From positions 62,001 to 126,000 of the forward strand of contig CAVXYK010000007.1 in NCBI GenBank assembly GCA_963765875.1: a stretch of DNA of 64,000 nucleotides, read 5' to 3'. The DNA comes from JAWKOK01 sp963765875. GTDB taxonomy: Bacteria > Chloroflexota > Anaerolineae > Caldilineales > Caldilineaceae. The notes beneath the pieces are model-generated. The model did no database searches. It worked only from the letters and a program-made list of their open reading frames with translations, and had not been told where the DNA came from. Shown here one piece after another: positions 40,354 through 50,189 of this stretch. The position numbers and the translations under genes are program-made. Within the stretch, counting starts at the first letter, position 1. Every line of letters starts with the position of its first letter.

Positions 40354-42069
40354 ATGATGAGAGGCAAGACACGCTGGATTCTCTGGCTGGTGATCCTGCT
40401 GGCCGTGGTGGCCGGTGGAGCCTATCTTCTGCGCAACACCGAACAGGGTCAACAGATCTTGGCCCAGTTGCCATTTGGTCAGGATGACGCCGACCAGCAG
40501 GCAGGGGCCGGGCAAGCGTTGCCCGACGGGGCCGAACGACCCACCCTGACGCCTGAGGAATTGGCGGCGGCCACAGTCGCCATCCAGCCGGCCAGTAGCA
40601 TCATCGGCGAGGTGAGCGCGTCCGGCAACATCGCATTGGCTGACCAACGATCGGTGATTGCAGAGGTAGAGGGGGCCGTTACCCAGATTGACGTCGATGC
40701 CGGCGACCTGGTCAAGCGTGGAGATCTGCTTGTCCTACTCGACCCTGTCGATCTAGAACGGGCCGTGCAGCGGGCTGAGTTGGATCTGAAGACCAGCCAG
40801 AATGATCTTGCCCAGTTGTTGGAAGAGACTGACGACGCTGACATTGCAGTGGCCGAGGCCAACCTGGCTGAAGCGCAAGAAAATCTGAGCGATGTGCAGG
40901 CGGGCCCGAGTGCCGAGGCAATCGCTGCGGCCAGGGCCACCGTGACCTCTACTTGGGCCAAGTACAACGAACTGCTGGCAGGCTCGTCCGATGCCCAGCT
41001 TACCCAGTTGAGCGCCGACATGCGCAAGAAGGAGGTGGCTCTGGCCGAGGCGCAGCGTGCCTACGACGCGATTGCCTGGCGCAACGATTCTGCGGCCACC
41101 GCCCAGGCAGCCGAACTCCAGCAGGCAACCATCGACTACGAATCAGCGGTCGCTGCCTTTGAAGAATCGACAGCGCCTGCCGAGACCTCCGACATCCAAT
41201 CGGCCTATAGCTCGGCTCAGGATGCCCAGGATCAGCTGGACAATCTACTCAATTCGCCCACGCCCGCCGAGATCGCTTCTGCCGAGGCCACGGTCGTCGA
41301 CGCCCAAGCCACGTTTGACCGACTCCTGGATGGCCCCACTGAGACTGAACTGGCGGAAGTCAATATCGCCCTGGAGCGGTCGCTGGTCGACCTGGAAGAA
41401 GCCCACAATGCCCTGGCCAAAGCCTACATCATGGCGCCGATCAACGGCGCGGTCGTTGGCGTCGACACAGAGCTTGGGCAACGGGTCGGCAAGGGCGAGA
41501 CCATCGTGCTGCTCACCGATCCGACCGCACTGGAATTGACCATCCAGGTCGCCGAGATCGACATTCCCCAGGTGCAGATCGGCCAGCCGGCCTCGATTGC
41601 CATCGACGCTTTCACAGGCAAGACCTACGACGGCACTGTGGAGAGCATCTCTTTCACCAGCGACAGCTCATCCGGCCTGGTCAACTATCCGGTTACGATT
41701 CAACTGGATAAGGGCGCGCAAGGCGAGAACCTGGATGGCGTGTTGCCCGGCATGACGGCTGTCGCCACCCTCACAAACGTGGATGAGGCCGCAGCCGACG
41801 GCTGGCTGGTCCCGTCCAACGCCATTCGTGATCGGGGCGACGGGTCGACGGTGATGGTGATTGCCGACGGGCAGCCGTCACCTGTGCCGGTGACGACAGG
41901 CGCGATCCAGGGTGAATGGACCGTGGTCTATTCGCCGGATCTGGCCCAAGGCGACATGGTGATGGGCAGCGTCACCTCATTCATCGGTGATGACGAAGGC
42001 GGTTTCCGTGGCTTCGGCGGCGGACGTCCGCCGGGTGGTGGTGCGCCAAGCGGTGGCGGCAACCGTTGA
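40354..42069 (+). CDS. HlyD/MacA-type membrane-fusion protein
   Basis: 571 residues. One N-terminal membrane anchor (WILWLVILLAVVAGGAYLL), then a barrel-sandwich hybrid half (IIGEVSASGNIALADQRSVI, VTQIDVDAGDLVKRGDLLVLL). A long Ala/Glu/Gln-rich coiled-coil hairpin follows (residues about 130-345), longer than in classic MacA. The second lipoyl half is AYIMAPINGAVVGVDTELGQ, and the beta-barrel is LELTIQVAEIDIPQVQIGQPA. The C-terminal tail is Gly/Pro-rich (RGFGGGRPPGGGAPSGGG). It likely completes the exporter with the upstream ABC genes despite the repeat-filled 390-bp gap. Confidence 0.92.
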   Translation: MMRGKTRWILWLVILLAVVAGGAYLLRNTEQGQQILAQLPFGQDDADQQAGAGQALPDGAERPTLTPEELAAATVAIQPASSIIGEVSASGNIALADQRSVIAEVEGAVTQIDVDAGDLVKRGDLLVLLDPVDLERAVQRAELDLKTSQNDLAQLLEETDDADIAVAEANLAEAQENLSDVQAGPSAEAIAAARATVTSTWAKYNELLAGSSDAQLTQLSADMRKKEVALAEAQRAYDAIAWRNDSAATAQAAELQQATIDYESAVAAFEESTAPAETSDIQSAYSSAQDAQDQLDNLLNSPTPAEIASAEATVVDAQATFDRLLDGPTETELAEVNIALERSLVDLEEAHNALAKAYIMAPINGAVVGVDTELGQRVGKGETIVLLTDPTALELTIQVAEIDIPQVQIGQPASIAIDAFTGKTYDGTVESISFTSDSSSGLVNYPVTIQLDKGAQGENLDGVLPGMTAVATLTNVDEAAADGWLVPSNAIRDRGDGSTVMVIADGQPSPVPVTTGAIQGEWTVVYSPDLAQGDMVMGSVTSFIGDDEGGFRGFGGGRPPGGGAPSGGGNR

Positions 42070-42085
42070 TGGGTAAGCAGGCTGA

Positions 42086-44164
42086 ATGTTGGAGAATCGT
42101 ATGCGTCGCGGGTTGATTCGTCGAAGAAAGCACAGCCAGAGCCGGACAATGCAGTTTAGATTAAAAACGAAAACTATGAATCGATCCTCCTTTGCTCTTG
42201 CCACAGTTTTTGTCTCGCTGCTGGCAACCGGTATCTGGCAAACGCTGCCTGTGCTGCCGGATGGCCAGGTGCAAGCTCAAGAGAGTGAGGCCACGCCTCT
42301 GCCGGAGCAACGTCCTGCCAGAGGCAGCGGTGACGCCCCTGGTCGCCAATCGGGCAGCCGGCGCGGCAGCCAAGAGGAGGGACGGACTCAGGCGACGCAG
42401 TCAAGCGGCGAGCAGCCCGCAGCGTTGTCGGCGGCATCGGAAAAATCACAGGTCGCCGGCGCGCCGTCACAGAGTATCGTCGCCATCGCCGGTGTGCACG
42501 GAGCCGGGCTGACTGACCGTCCGCAGAATGCGACGATCTACGTAGCGCCCATCGGGACTGTCATGCAAGCTGTTGGCCGCACTGAAGAGAGCAAGTGGCT
42601 CTTCGTGGCACGCGATGCCGTGGTCAATGGGGGTGTCGAGATCGAACCGGCCCTGGCCGGGTGGACGCCCAAGGTAGATGTGATCGCGTTCAGTATCGAG
42701 AACCTGCCGGTCGTTGGCGCTGACGAAGTAGAGATCGTCTTGCCCGATTCACCAACATCAGGTGAGGGTTCAATCGACCTTTCTGCTGAGGCCTATGAAG
42801 CAAGTGGCGCGGAAACCGACGGCGCAGAAACTGATAGTGCGGAAACCGATAGTGCAGGAGACGCAATCGTCGATTCAATTGCTGATGTCAGCGCGGTGAC
42901 TGGATATGTCAATCTCGATGATGGCCGACTGAATGTGCGCGCCGGTCCCGGTACAGCAACGGCCATTGCCGGCAAGCTATTGCCCGGCGAAACGGTATCG
43001 GTGTTGGGCCGCAGCGAGGATGCGACCTGGCTGCTGATCACCCAAGATGCCTTGCCCGGCCTGGTGGGCTGGGTGGCTGTCGAGTTTGTCGATACCGGCG
43101 TTGCTTTGGCTGAGCTGCCTCTTGTTCCGGTGCCGTCCATTCCTCCGTCAACGACAGCGCCCGTCGATGTGACCGGGACCACAGCAGCGACTGAAGCATC
43201 CTCAATAGACGCTTCGACGGCCTCCGTTGCAGCGTCAGGAACTTCCGACCCGCTCGTCTTCCAAACCTCTCTGGGCGCCACATTCTACGCCTACGATCTA
43301 GCCGGCAGCGCGCACTGGCCGCTGACCTATGGCTTTGATCCGGCCATCAGCCCGGACGGCCGGACCGTTGCCTTCACCCGCGACGGCGGCGAGAACGGCA
43401 TCTACCTCATCGACATTGACGGTAGCAACGAGCGGCGTATCTTTGCCGAACGAGGCCGGCTGGCCTCGCCCAAGTGGAGCCCGGACGGCGAGTGGATCGC
43501 CTTTAGCCGCGGCAACACATTTGCCGAGTGCTACCAGTTGGGGCGCGCATGTCTGACTGAAAGCCAGATCCGAGCGCAGAATCCCAATATCGATCTTGGC
43601 AGACTTGCACTTGTCAGAGAGCCACGCTATCACCTGGCGATGGTGGATATGAACGGCGAAAACTATACCGACATCGCCGCCCTTGATACGGCTCGAGCGC
43701 CAGACTGGGCCGAATCGGGCATCGTCTATCAGTCAGCGGCCGGCCTCCAGATCACCGACGCAGCACCCGACGCCGAGAATCGCCTCGTAATTGACGACTA
43801 CCTCAAGCCCTACTTCCACGATCCGGACTGGCAGCCTGTGCAAAACGGAGAGAGTGGCCGCATCGCCTACATGGGCAAGGAAGGCAGCCACTGGGAGATC
43901 TTCACGGTCAACCCGGACGGCTCGGGCGTCATCGCACTCACCCGGCCATCGACCACGCTCAAGGGCGACCTACCCAGCAATGTTGCCCCCACGTGGAGCC
44001 CGGACGGCAGCCAGATCGCCTTCCTGAGCAACCGCGCCGACGGCGGCGGCTCCGACGTTTGGCGCCTCTGGATCATGGACGCTGACGGAGGCAATCAGCG
44101 AGCGCTGGACATCGATTTGGCGTTGGACTATACGTTTGGGGATGAGCAGGCGGTGGGGTGGTGA
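42086..44164 (+). CDS. Exported SH3 / TolB-like beta-propeller protein
   Basis: 692 residues from ATG 42086; a start at 42176 (MNRSSFALATVFVSL) would give a standard signal peptide, and cleavage is likely near VQAQ. Two SH3-like domains follow: NATIYVAPIGTVMQAVGRTEES, and GYVNLDDGRLNVRAGPGTATA with GKLLPGETVSVLGRS. They are separated by an ESD/GAETDS repeat. The C-terminal 300 residues carry WD40/TolB beta-propeller blades (FDPAISPDGRTVAFTRDGG, ASPKWSPDGEWIAFSR, APTWSPDGSQIAFLSNRADG). The arrangement suggests a cell-wall-bound sensor or binding protein. It follows the membrane-fusion gene by 16 bp, so it is probably in the same transcript. Confidence 0.86.
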   Translation: MLENRMRRGLIRRRKHSQSRTMQFRLKTKTMNRSSFALATVFVSLLATGIWQTLPVLPDGQVQAQESEATPLPEQRPARGSGDAPGRQSGSRRGSQEEGRTQATQSSGEQPAALSAASEKSQVAGAPSQSIVAIAGVHGAGLTDRPQNATIYVAPIGTVMQAVGRTEESKWLFVARDAVVNGGVEIEPALAGWTPKVDVIAFSIENLPVVGADEVEIVLPDSPTSGEGSIDLSAEAYEASGAETDGAETDSAETDSAGDAIVDSIADVSAVTGYVNLDDGRLNVRAGPGTATAIAGKLLPGETVSVLGRSEDATWLLITQDALPGLVGWVAVEFVDTGVALAELPLVPVPSIPPSTTAPVDVTGTTAATEASSIDASTASVAASGTSDPLVFQTSLGATFYAYDLAGSAHWPLTYGFDPAISPDGRTVAFTRDGGENGIYLIDIDGSNERRIFAERGRLASPKWSPDGEWIAFSRGNTFAECYQLGRACLTESQIRAQNPNIDLGRLALVREPRYHLAMVDMNGENYTDIAALDTARAPDWAESGIVYQSAAGLQITDAAPDAENRLVIDDYLKPYFHDPDWQPVQNGESGRIAYMGKEGSHWEIFTVNPDGSGVIALTRPSTTLKGDLPSNVAPTWSPDGSQIAFLSNRADGGGSDVWRLWIMDADGGNQRALDIDLALDYTFGDEQAVGW

Positions 44165-44273
44165 GGGGTAATGAGTAAAACGTACTGCGTAATGTTGTGC
44201 TGCTTGCTGCTTGCTGCGTGAGATTGGGTATTTGGAGCTAGCCTGCGCCAATAGATTGCGTGTCAGATCAGAC

Positions 44274-44451
44274 TGATCCGACTTTCGAACCCAGATACAA
44301 TCCGGAGACCTTACGCAGCACGCAGCACAAGATGATCCGACTTTCGAACCCAGATACAATCCGGAAGCCTGCACGCAGCACGCAGCACAACATGATCCGA
44401 CTTCCGAACAGAGAAACAATCCGGAAACGCCACGCAGCAAGCAGCACGCAG
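44274..44451. repeat. Three tandem 60-bp repeats
   Basis: Units start at 44274, 44333 and 44393 with TGATCCGACTTYCGAAC, and end in runs of GCAGCACGCAGCACAA. Noncoding, downstream of the TolB-like gene. An inverted GCAGCAAGCAGCA-like stretch lies at about 44197-44217. Confidence 0.85.
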
Positions 44452-44569
44452 GGGTGGAGACAGGCGAGAGTGGAGCGTGCAATCGGGCGTTGACCTAGAT
44501 TGGCGATGGGCTTCAAGCATGGCAAAGGCACGGCTATCCACGATGGCGAGTGCCTACAATACAGGCCTA

Positions 44570-44634
44570 GACCTCCGGGAGGTGTCCACAAATGCCATCC
44601 AGGGCAGAGGTTCCTGGGACACCTCCCGGAGGTC
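44570..44634. repeat. Palindromic element, family E copy 1
   Basis: GACCTCCGGGAGGTGTCC ... GGGACACCTCCCGGAGGTC, an almost perfect inverted repeat. Related copies are at 46687-46752 and 50904-50968; half a copy is at about 16059-16080. Confidence 0.82.
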
Positions 44635-44679
44635 GGGTTGTGTCTCCCCACAATCACTCAGAGAGCTCCAAAAGCAAAG

Positions 44680-44707
44680 GGCCCTGGCAGGGTTTCCTGC
44701 CAGGGCC
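44680..44707 (-). terminator. Terminator of surface protein gene 2
   Basis: Perfect 12-bp stem GGCCCTGGCAGG / CCTGCCAGGGCC. On the minus strand it is followed by CTTTGCTTTTGG. Placed 22 bp beyond the stop at 44730. Confidence 0.82.
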
Positions 44708-44729
44708 TTTTGGCCGTCCAGTCTGATCG

Positions 44730-46120
44730 CTACTGTATGATCATCGGGAGCCAGATAGCAGGCGTAGATTGTGTACTGACCCCGGTATGGACACCGCTCG
44801 GGATTCCCAATACGAACGGGCCGATGCGATCTGTCTTGCCGCTGACTTCGAGCTCTTCAATATAGAAGACCGTCGCTGCGGATGTTGCTTCGTAGCTGTA
44901 GTCGGTCACTTCCACCGAGTCGATGACCTTGGACGGGATCAGTTCATCATTGAGCTGGACCAGTTCGCCATCCGACTCGGCCAGTAGATTGAAGCCCGCC
45001 GTGCCGCTCTCCGTGGCCGTCTGCCAGGTGAAGCGGACCCTGTCGCCGTCCTGTTCGGCCAGGAAGTAACCGAGGGTGACCGCCACGGTCGATGTTTCAT
45101 TTGCGAAGGTGCAAGTAGTGTCTTGCCCGGATTCAACTACGATAGCAGTCAGACCAGCATCCACTGGACCAACGGCCGGGAATGTCGTATCTGGCGTTCC
45201 CGTTCCCCATTATTGTTCGTGCAAGCAGCAGACGTGAGCTGCCAAACGGCTCGGCACTGCCTCGGACAATGAGTAGGAGCCTGAAAGAACTGGGATCCGA
45301 TCGACCGAGCCACTGCCATCAACCGAGAACTGAGTTCCGCTGGACGTTGTGGGATTCACAGAAAAGTTGAACTGAGTCCCGTCATTAGGATCTGCGATTT
45401 TTTCGATGGTCAAGAAACCAGAACCGTCTGTCTACAATACAGTCTTTTGCCGCAACTGAGTCGGGCTGTCTGACGTAGAGGTACACATATTCACTAGACT
45501 CAACGGCGCAGAGATCTCATTTGAAAGAAGATCGGCTACAAACACCGTGCAATTCACGCCAAGGTCGAAAATGGGATTGGGTGCCACCGAGCGACCAGCA
45601 TCATTGTGTAGAGTGAAAGGATGATTGTAATTCGCGACACCGTCAAACGGATCCGCCACAAGTGCCGTTGGTACGACGCACGCCGTACCGTTCGGCGTAG
45701 GAAGGATGCCGTGGGTTTGGTCACCGGAGCTACCATTGCTATTGCCGCAGGTGCTAACCGTGGTGTCGGAGCAATTGTACAATATACTGGCGCCATCCGC
45801 TCCACTGCCAAGGACATTTTGGCATATTGCGAAGTTGATTTTCCCATCGCCGTCACTGTCAATCAGCCCGCAGGCCTGCGTCGTGGAGGACAAAGGTCGT
45901 GTCGTCGAAGCTCCATACGATGGTAACGGTCCGGCCGTACCGTTAATTGCGAAACCCATCTGAGAAACGTCGCTTCGATTCGGATTTGCATGTCGTCCGG
46001 GCCGTCAACATCGGGCGTAAGCTGAATTTGTGCTTGCGCTGTCCCGATGGTCCCCACCAGGGCAAACACGACTGCCAGGAGAATCGTCATTGAGCCCAAA
46101 GTCCATCGTCTGTGATTCAT
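44730..46120 (-). CDS. Exported surface protein with WQTATE C-terminal module (about three frameshifts)
   Basis: Starts MNHRRWTLGSMTILL at 46120 behind AAGGAG, with a signal peptide ending TAQAQ. The next frame has GLIDSDGDGKINFAICQNVLG and a DUF11-like segment (DPFDGVANYNHPFTLHN). Further frames give TIEKIADPNDGTQFNFSVNP, a prealbumin-like beta domain, and finally the C-terminal module: VAVTLGYFLAEQDGDRVRFT, WQTATESGTAGFNLLAE, SKVIDSVEVTDYSYE, KTDRIGPFVLG, ending WLPMIIQ. Breaks lie near 45950, 45430 and 45190. The last 115 residues are nearly identical to the end of the 46849 gene. The function is unknown; it is probably cell-surface material. Confidence 0.78.
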
Positions 46121-46158
46121 ATTGATTACTCCTTGTAGTTCCAAATTGTTTCCCTCAA

Positions 46159-46345
46159 ATGTCCAAATCGTTCATGAACTGCAAGGCCGCCAATGCTTTG
46201 CCATTTCGAGACGGCTGTATTGTAGGATTCGGCGATCACTTGTCACGCTATGTACGCCGGAAACGACAGGCTCACAGATCTCCAGGTGCATATTTAGTAT
46301 ACGCCCCGGACCTTACAGACAACATTACGATACGCATGAAGGGTT
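46159..46345 (-). repeat. Duplicated leader segment, copy 1
   Basis: About 185 bp upstream of the 46120 gene is closely matched by 50190-50370, upstream of the 49647 gene. Shared blocks include GACGGCTGTATTGTAGGATT, CTTGTCACGCTATGT and ATATTTAGTATACGC. It is a likely promoter/leader unit that moved with the gene duplication. Confidence 0.8.
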
Positions 46346-46686
46346 CGCCCGAAAAAATCTCATAAAATTTCTGCAGCGTACACTCTGGGAAACGATTCGG
46401 AATTGTCCGTCTGGGAATTCTGGAATCTTGCTCCGTTCATTTTCGAACTTGTTGCCCTGAGTCGGTCGTACGATGTCTTTTCTGGCCGATGAGAGACTTT
46501 TTGCAGTGGAGTCATGAGATACCAGCGAAGGGTCTCTACGCTCACAACCTGTAGAGATTCTTCACTGGCGGTACTCTCGCTACAATTTGCAGAATCGCCA
46601 GCTGCCGTTTCCCAGCTGCAAAACCCTCTGGTTCACCCGTTCAGAATGACATGTCGCAAAGTGTCCGGTAGCCAATTGTGGGACTA

Positions 46687-46752
46687 GACCTCCGGGCGAT
46701 GTCCACAATTGGCATTGAGCGCAGAGGTTTCCTCGAACATCGCCCGGAGGTC
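46687..46752. repeat. Palindromic element, family E copy 2
   Basis: GACCTCCGGGCGATGTCC ... GAACATCGCCCGGAGGTC. Same position relative to the surface-protein terminator as copy 1, with compensating changes in both arms. Confidence 0.82.
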
Positions 46753-46792
46753 GCGTTGTGCACTCCACAATTCCCCAGAGGGCCCCCAAAAA

Positions 46793-46833
46793 ACAGAAGG
46801 GCCTGGCGAGAATTTCCTGCCAGGCCCTTCTGT
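46793..46833 (-). terminator. Terminator of surface protein gene 3
   Basis: ACAGAAGGGCCTGGC / GCCAGGCCCTTCTGT, 15-bp stem. On the minus strand it is followed by TTTTTT. 15 bp after the stop at 46849. Confidence 0.88.
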
Positions 46834-46848
46834 TGTCCAGATGGATCG

Positions 46849-49647
46849 CTACTGTATGATCATCGGTAGCCAGATAGCAGGCGTAGATTGTGTACTGACC
46901 CCGGTATGGACACCGCTCGGGATTCCCAATACGAACGGGCCGATGCGATCTGTCTTGCCGCTGACTTCGAGCTCTTCGATATAGAAGACCGTCGCTGCGG
47001 TGGTTGCTTCGTAGCTGTAGTCGGTCACTTCCACCGAGTCTATGACCTTGGAAGGGATCAGTTCATCATTGAGCTGGACCAGGCCGCCAGCCGACTCGGC
47101 CAACAGGTTGAAGCCGGCGGTGCCGGTCTCGGTGGCCGTCTGCCAGATGAACTTGACCTTGTCTCCGTCTTGTTCTGCCAGGAAGTAGCCTAACGTTACT
47201 GCCAGCGCGCCCTCCTCCACCTCAGCTGTATCCGAGGCGCTGACGTCATCCTCGCAGGGTAAGTCCGTGCCATCGGCATAGGTGGGGTTGCCTGTGGCTG
47301 TGGCCGTGTTGGTCAGGTTGCCGGCAATGGTGCTCTGCAGAAAGCGTGTTTCGCTGGCGCCTGGTGCCAGCGGACCAAAACTCGATCCCACATTGCCACC
47401 TAGATCGGGATCGCTGATCTGGATACTGCTCAAGTAGGTATCGCCCGCGTTGGTCACCTCGAAGCAGTAAGTCACGTCAGTGCCAATCGGCCCCGTGACC
47501 TTTTCTATGCCGGGACAGCTTGCTCCGCCGTCATGTCCGATATAGACGGTCTTCTGGATGTCGATGGCCGGATCGAAGTCCAGCGGTACAGTTACCTCAA
47601 ATTCGTCAATCGACTCCCCATTGACCCGCAGTACACCCTTGTTCGTGATTGCGCATGAGCCTGGAGTGAGGTTCTCAAACGGATCGATTTCGGCTCGGAA
47701 CGCGAAGCTCTGTACTTCCTTAGCCGCGATTGGATTCGAGTTGTTGAAACCGTTCGTTGCGTCTACGTCCAGTGGGAACAGAGTCCCCACGGTATCGTCA
47801 GTGATCGCTATGGTTGTTGCTCCATCATCGTACGTGTATTCTGTGGAGCCTGCTACATAGTTGGTGTCATCGAATACTGGGCTAAAGAAGTCCAGGATGT
47901 TGTAGATATTCGCAGGGAGATTCACGCGCCCAAAGTTGACGACGACAATCGTGTACTCGATGGTGTCGCCAGGATCAAAATTGCCGTCATTGTTCACATC
48001 GTTGAAGAGGGACGCGCTCTTGCCCGCTTCAAGAATCGGTAATGGCGGCACAAGTGTACCAAGGTCAAGACCTTCGCTGTCGCCGCTAAACGATCGCGGC
48101 GGGTCCTGGCCCCACGCTACAGCGATATCGATGGGATCACCACTTCCATTAGAGCCCGTTGTCGCAAATATGGTGGCGCCCGACATATCCTGGTCGTTTT
48201 CCGAACTATTGCTTGGGCTAAAATTGTTGCTGTCTCGGATTCGAAGGTTGTCGAGCCTGTCGACCAAGATTGAATCGTCGATTGTCCCATCGCCGTCGTA
48301 GTCGATGTTGATCCAAGCATTGGCTACTGGTGTTACCCAGACAACGCTTCTGCTGTCGACGCTGGCGCTGTTGCTGGTGTTGCCATAGCCGAGGCCAACA
48401 AGAGCCTGGGAGGTGAGCTGGTTTGCCGGAACGAGGGGATGACCCCAGTCCTTGATCTGACCGCTACCGTCGGTATCGGTCTGGGTAACGGCAAAGAATT
48501 CATCGTCGTTGGCGGTGAAGAAGCGTGCACCGGAATCATTGCTTGTGTCAGGTGAGAGCTCGATATTTTGTACACCGGTGGATTTGGCAGGGATCGTGAT
48601 CGTGCTCGACGTGATCGCATTACCCGGTCCATTGCCGCGTTCATACGTTACCGAAATGGCGCTATTGTTGGGATTGTAAAGCCAGACTTGGGTGTCATCT
48701 GAATCACTTCCGACCGGCGTGTAGTAGTCGCTGCCCCACTGGTCGCGCGGTGTAAGCGAATACCAACGCATCTCATAGGTGGAGCCGACATCACCAGTAA
48801 TGAGACTGACCTGAACGCCTTTGACTCCCGTTGTGATCGTATCGTTTTGGTTTACGTTGCGTACGATGGTCTCGCCGGCATCGATGGTCCCTTGCGAAAC
48901 GCCGTTCAAGAAGACCTCGGTAACGTCCTGCGCCGCCATGACATGGGCTGTGACCCGTTCAAAGGGATCGGTGTTGCTGTCGTCCGGCGTGTTCTGACCC
49001 ACCGGTATCTCGAACGAGGTGCCGTAGCTGTCGCTGTCGAGGACCTCGGTGCCGCCGCCCAGCAGCGAACCAGGAGAGCCCGTTGGGCTTCCGTTGTTCG
49101 TCGGATAAGCAGCACGGCTCACGGCCACGGGAAAGGACACAAGGATACGGTCGGAACCATCGAAGCGAAATACATTGCTGTCGCGAGGCACGTCAACGGG
49201 ATTCTCGAGAATGATCGACTCGCCGCCGCTGAAGCTGTCACTTGCAGGGATTCCCGTGATGAAGCCTGCAAGGGAGGGAACTGGAACGTTGTTGGCGGTG
49301 TTGGAGTCGCCCCAAACCGATGTTGTGCTGCCGGGGGGCAGGTTGGTTACATCGACCTCGTAGCCATCCTCCCAGTGATCGTAATAGATCACCGTGCCTG
49401 GGGCAGCTACGGCGATCGAGATCAGCGAGCGGACATAACCGTTTTGGGTTACATCACCGGAATTTATGGCTTCGAATTCAGCGATCAGGTCGTCTTCCGG
49501 CATAGGGACGAAGTAAGTCTGGATCGGAGGTGCAGCCGCATACGCGACTTGACTTGAAATCAAACCCAGTACCACTGTCACGATAAGCGCTATCGTGGAG
49601 AGCGATCGGTGGCCTGTGAGCATGACATTTCTCTTGGACGTTTTCAT
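46849..49647 (-). CDS. Large exported surface protein with DUF11 domain and WQTATE C-terminal module
   Basis: 932 residues, intact. The start is ATG 49647 with GGAGAAC upstream. Signal peptide: STIALIVTVVLGLIS...AYAA. The N-terminal half (residues about 45-420) resembles IgGFc-binding/adhesin N-terminal domains: IYYDHWEDGYEVDV, NVPVPSLAGFITGIPASDSF, MRWYSLTPRDQWGSDYYTPV. Next comes an Asp-rich VNNDGNFDPGDTIEYTIVV DUF11 domain, a second DUF11 (GTDVTYCFEVTNAGDTYLSS), and the shared C-terminal module (VTLGYFLAEQDGDKVKFI, WQTATETGTAGFN, ending WLPMIIQ). Probably secreted or attached at the cell surface; the attachment mode is unknown. Confidence 0.88.
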   Translation of the reverse strand: MKTSKRNVMLTGHRSLSTIALIVTVVLGLISSQVAYAAAPPIQTYFVPMPEDDLIAEFEAINSGDVTQNGYVRSLISIAVAAPGTVIYYDHWEDGYEVDVTNLPPGSTTSVWGDSNTANNVPVPSLAGFITGIPASDSFSGGESIILENPVDVPRDSNVFRFDGSDRILVSFPVAVSRAAYPTNNGSPTGSPGSLLGGGTEVLDSDSYGTSFEIPVGQNTPDDSNTDPFERVTAHVMAAQDVTEVFLNGVSQGTIDAGETIVRNVNQNDTITTGVKGVQVSLITGDVGSTYEMRWYSLTPRDQWGSDYYTPVGSDSDDTQVWLYNPNNSAISVTYERGNGPGNAITSSTITIPAKSTGVQNIELSPDTSNDSGARFFTANDDEFFAVTQTDTDGSGQIKDWGHPLVPANQLTSQALVGLGYGNTSNSASVDSRSVVWVTPVANAWINIDYDGDGTIDDSILVDRLDNLRIRDSNNFSPSNSSENDQDMSGATIFATTGSNGSGDPIDIAVAWGQDPPRSFSGDSEGLDLGTLVPPLPILEAGKSASLFNDVNNDGNFDPGDTIEYTIVVVNFGRVNLPANIYNILDFFSPVFDDTNYVAGSTEYTYDDGATTIAITDDTVGTLFPLDVDATNGFNNSNPIAAKEVQSFAFRAEIDPFENLTPGSCAITNKGVLRVNGESIDEFEVTVPLDFDPAIDIQKTVYIGHDGGASCPGIEKVTGPIGTDVTYCFEVTNAGDTYLSSIQISDPDLGGNVGSSFGPLAPGASETRFLQSTIAGNLTNTATATGNPTYADGTDLPCEDDVSASDTAEVEEGALAVTLGYFLAEQDGDKVKFIWQTATETGTAGFNLLAESAGGLVQLNDELIPSKVIDSVEVTDYSYEATTAATVFYIEELEVSGKTDRIGPFVLGIPSGVHTGVSTQSTPAIWLPMIIQ

Positions 49648-50189
49648 TATACTGTTCTCCTAACCTGGACAAGCCAGAACCAAAAGGGATGCATCCAAAC
49701 ACAAGGACGATGTCTAGACCGCAGCCTGCTTTCAGATCCGGATTGTCAACTGTCTGCGCTGATCATTCACCGGCAGTAGCAATATGAATATGATCTCGAC
49801 AGGCCGCTAAGGAGAGGCAATCTCTTTAGGTCTGAGGCGATTCTTAAGTAAGCATTGGTATTGATAAGGGTTTTCATATCTAGCTCCTTTCATCGCCAAT
49901 GGGTGAGCATTTCCCGCCTCGCTCAGCAAAGGTGGCGATCTTAGGGCCTCGGCATCAAACGCCGATTGCGTCTGTGCAGCAAGGTGTGGGGTAATCTGCA
50001 GTTATGTCGATGGAGTGGACGATGTGTGTATTCAGCGTAACTTAACCGCACTAAGAGAATTGGAATCCCCGTTCCCATTTTTTCTCTCTTTTTCGAACTA
50101 AATCTATCCGAAAGGGTGTTTTCTTACGGAGGCCTTACAGGATAGCGGCGAATATGTCGGTGTCCGCCAGAAAAACTATGGTCAAAACT
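49648..50189. other. Long leader / intergenic stretch upstream of surface protein 3
   Basis: No gene recognised. It includes an A+T-rich segment (about 50050-50110) and the upstream side of the 49647 ATG. The promoter cannot be placed with confidence. Confidence 0.4.

Noticed and set aside
46159..46345. Possible cyclic-di-GMP (GEMM) riboswitch in the duplicated leader
   Set aside because: A GCAAAGC segment is present, but the full pattern of conserved blocks and the tetraloop-receptor pair could not be found.
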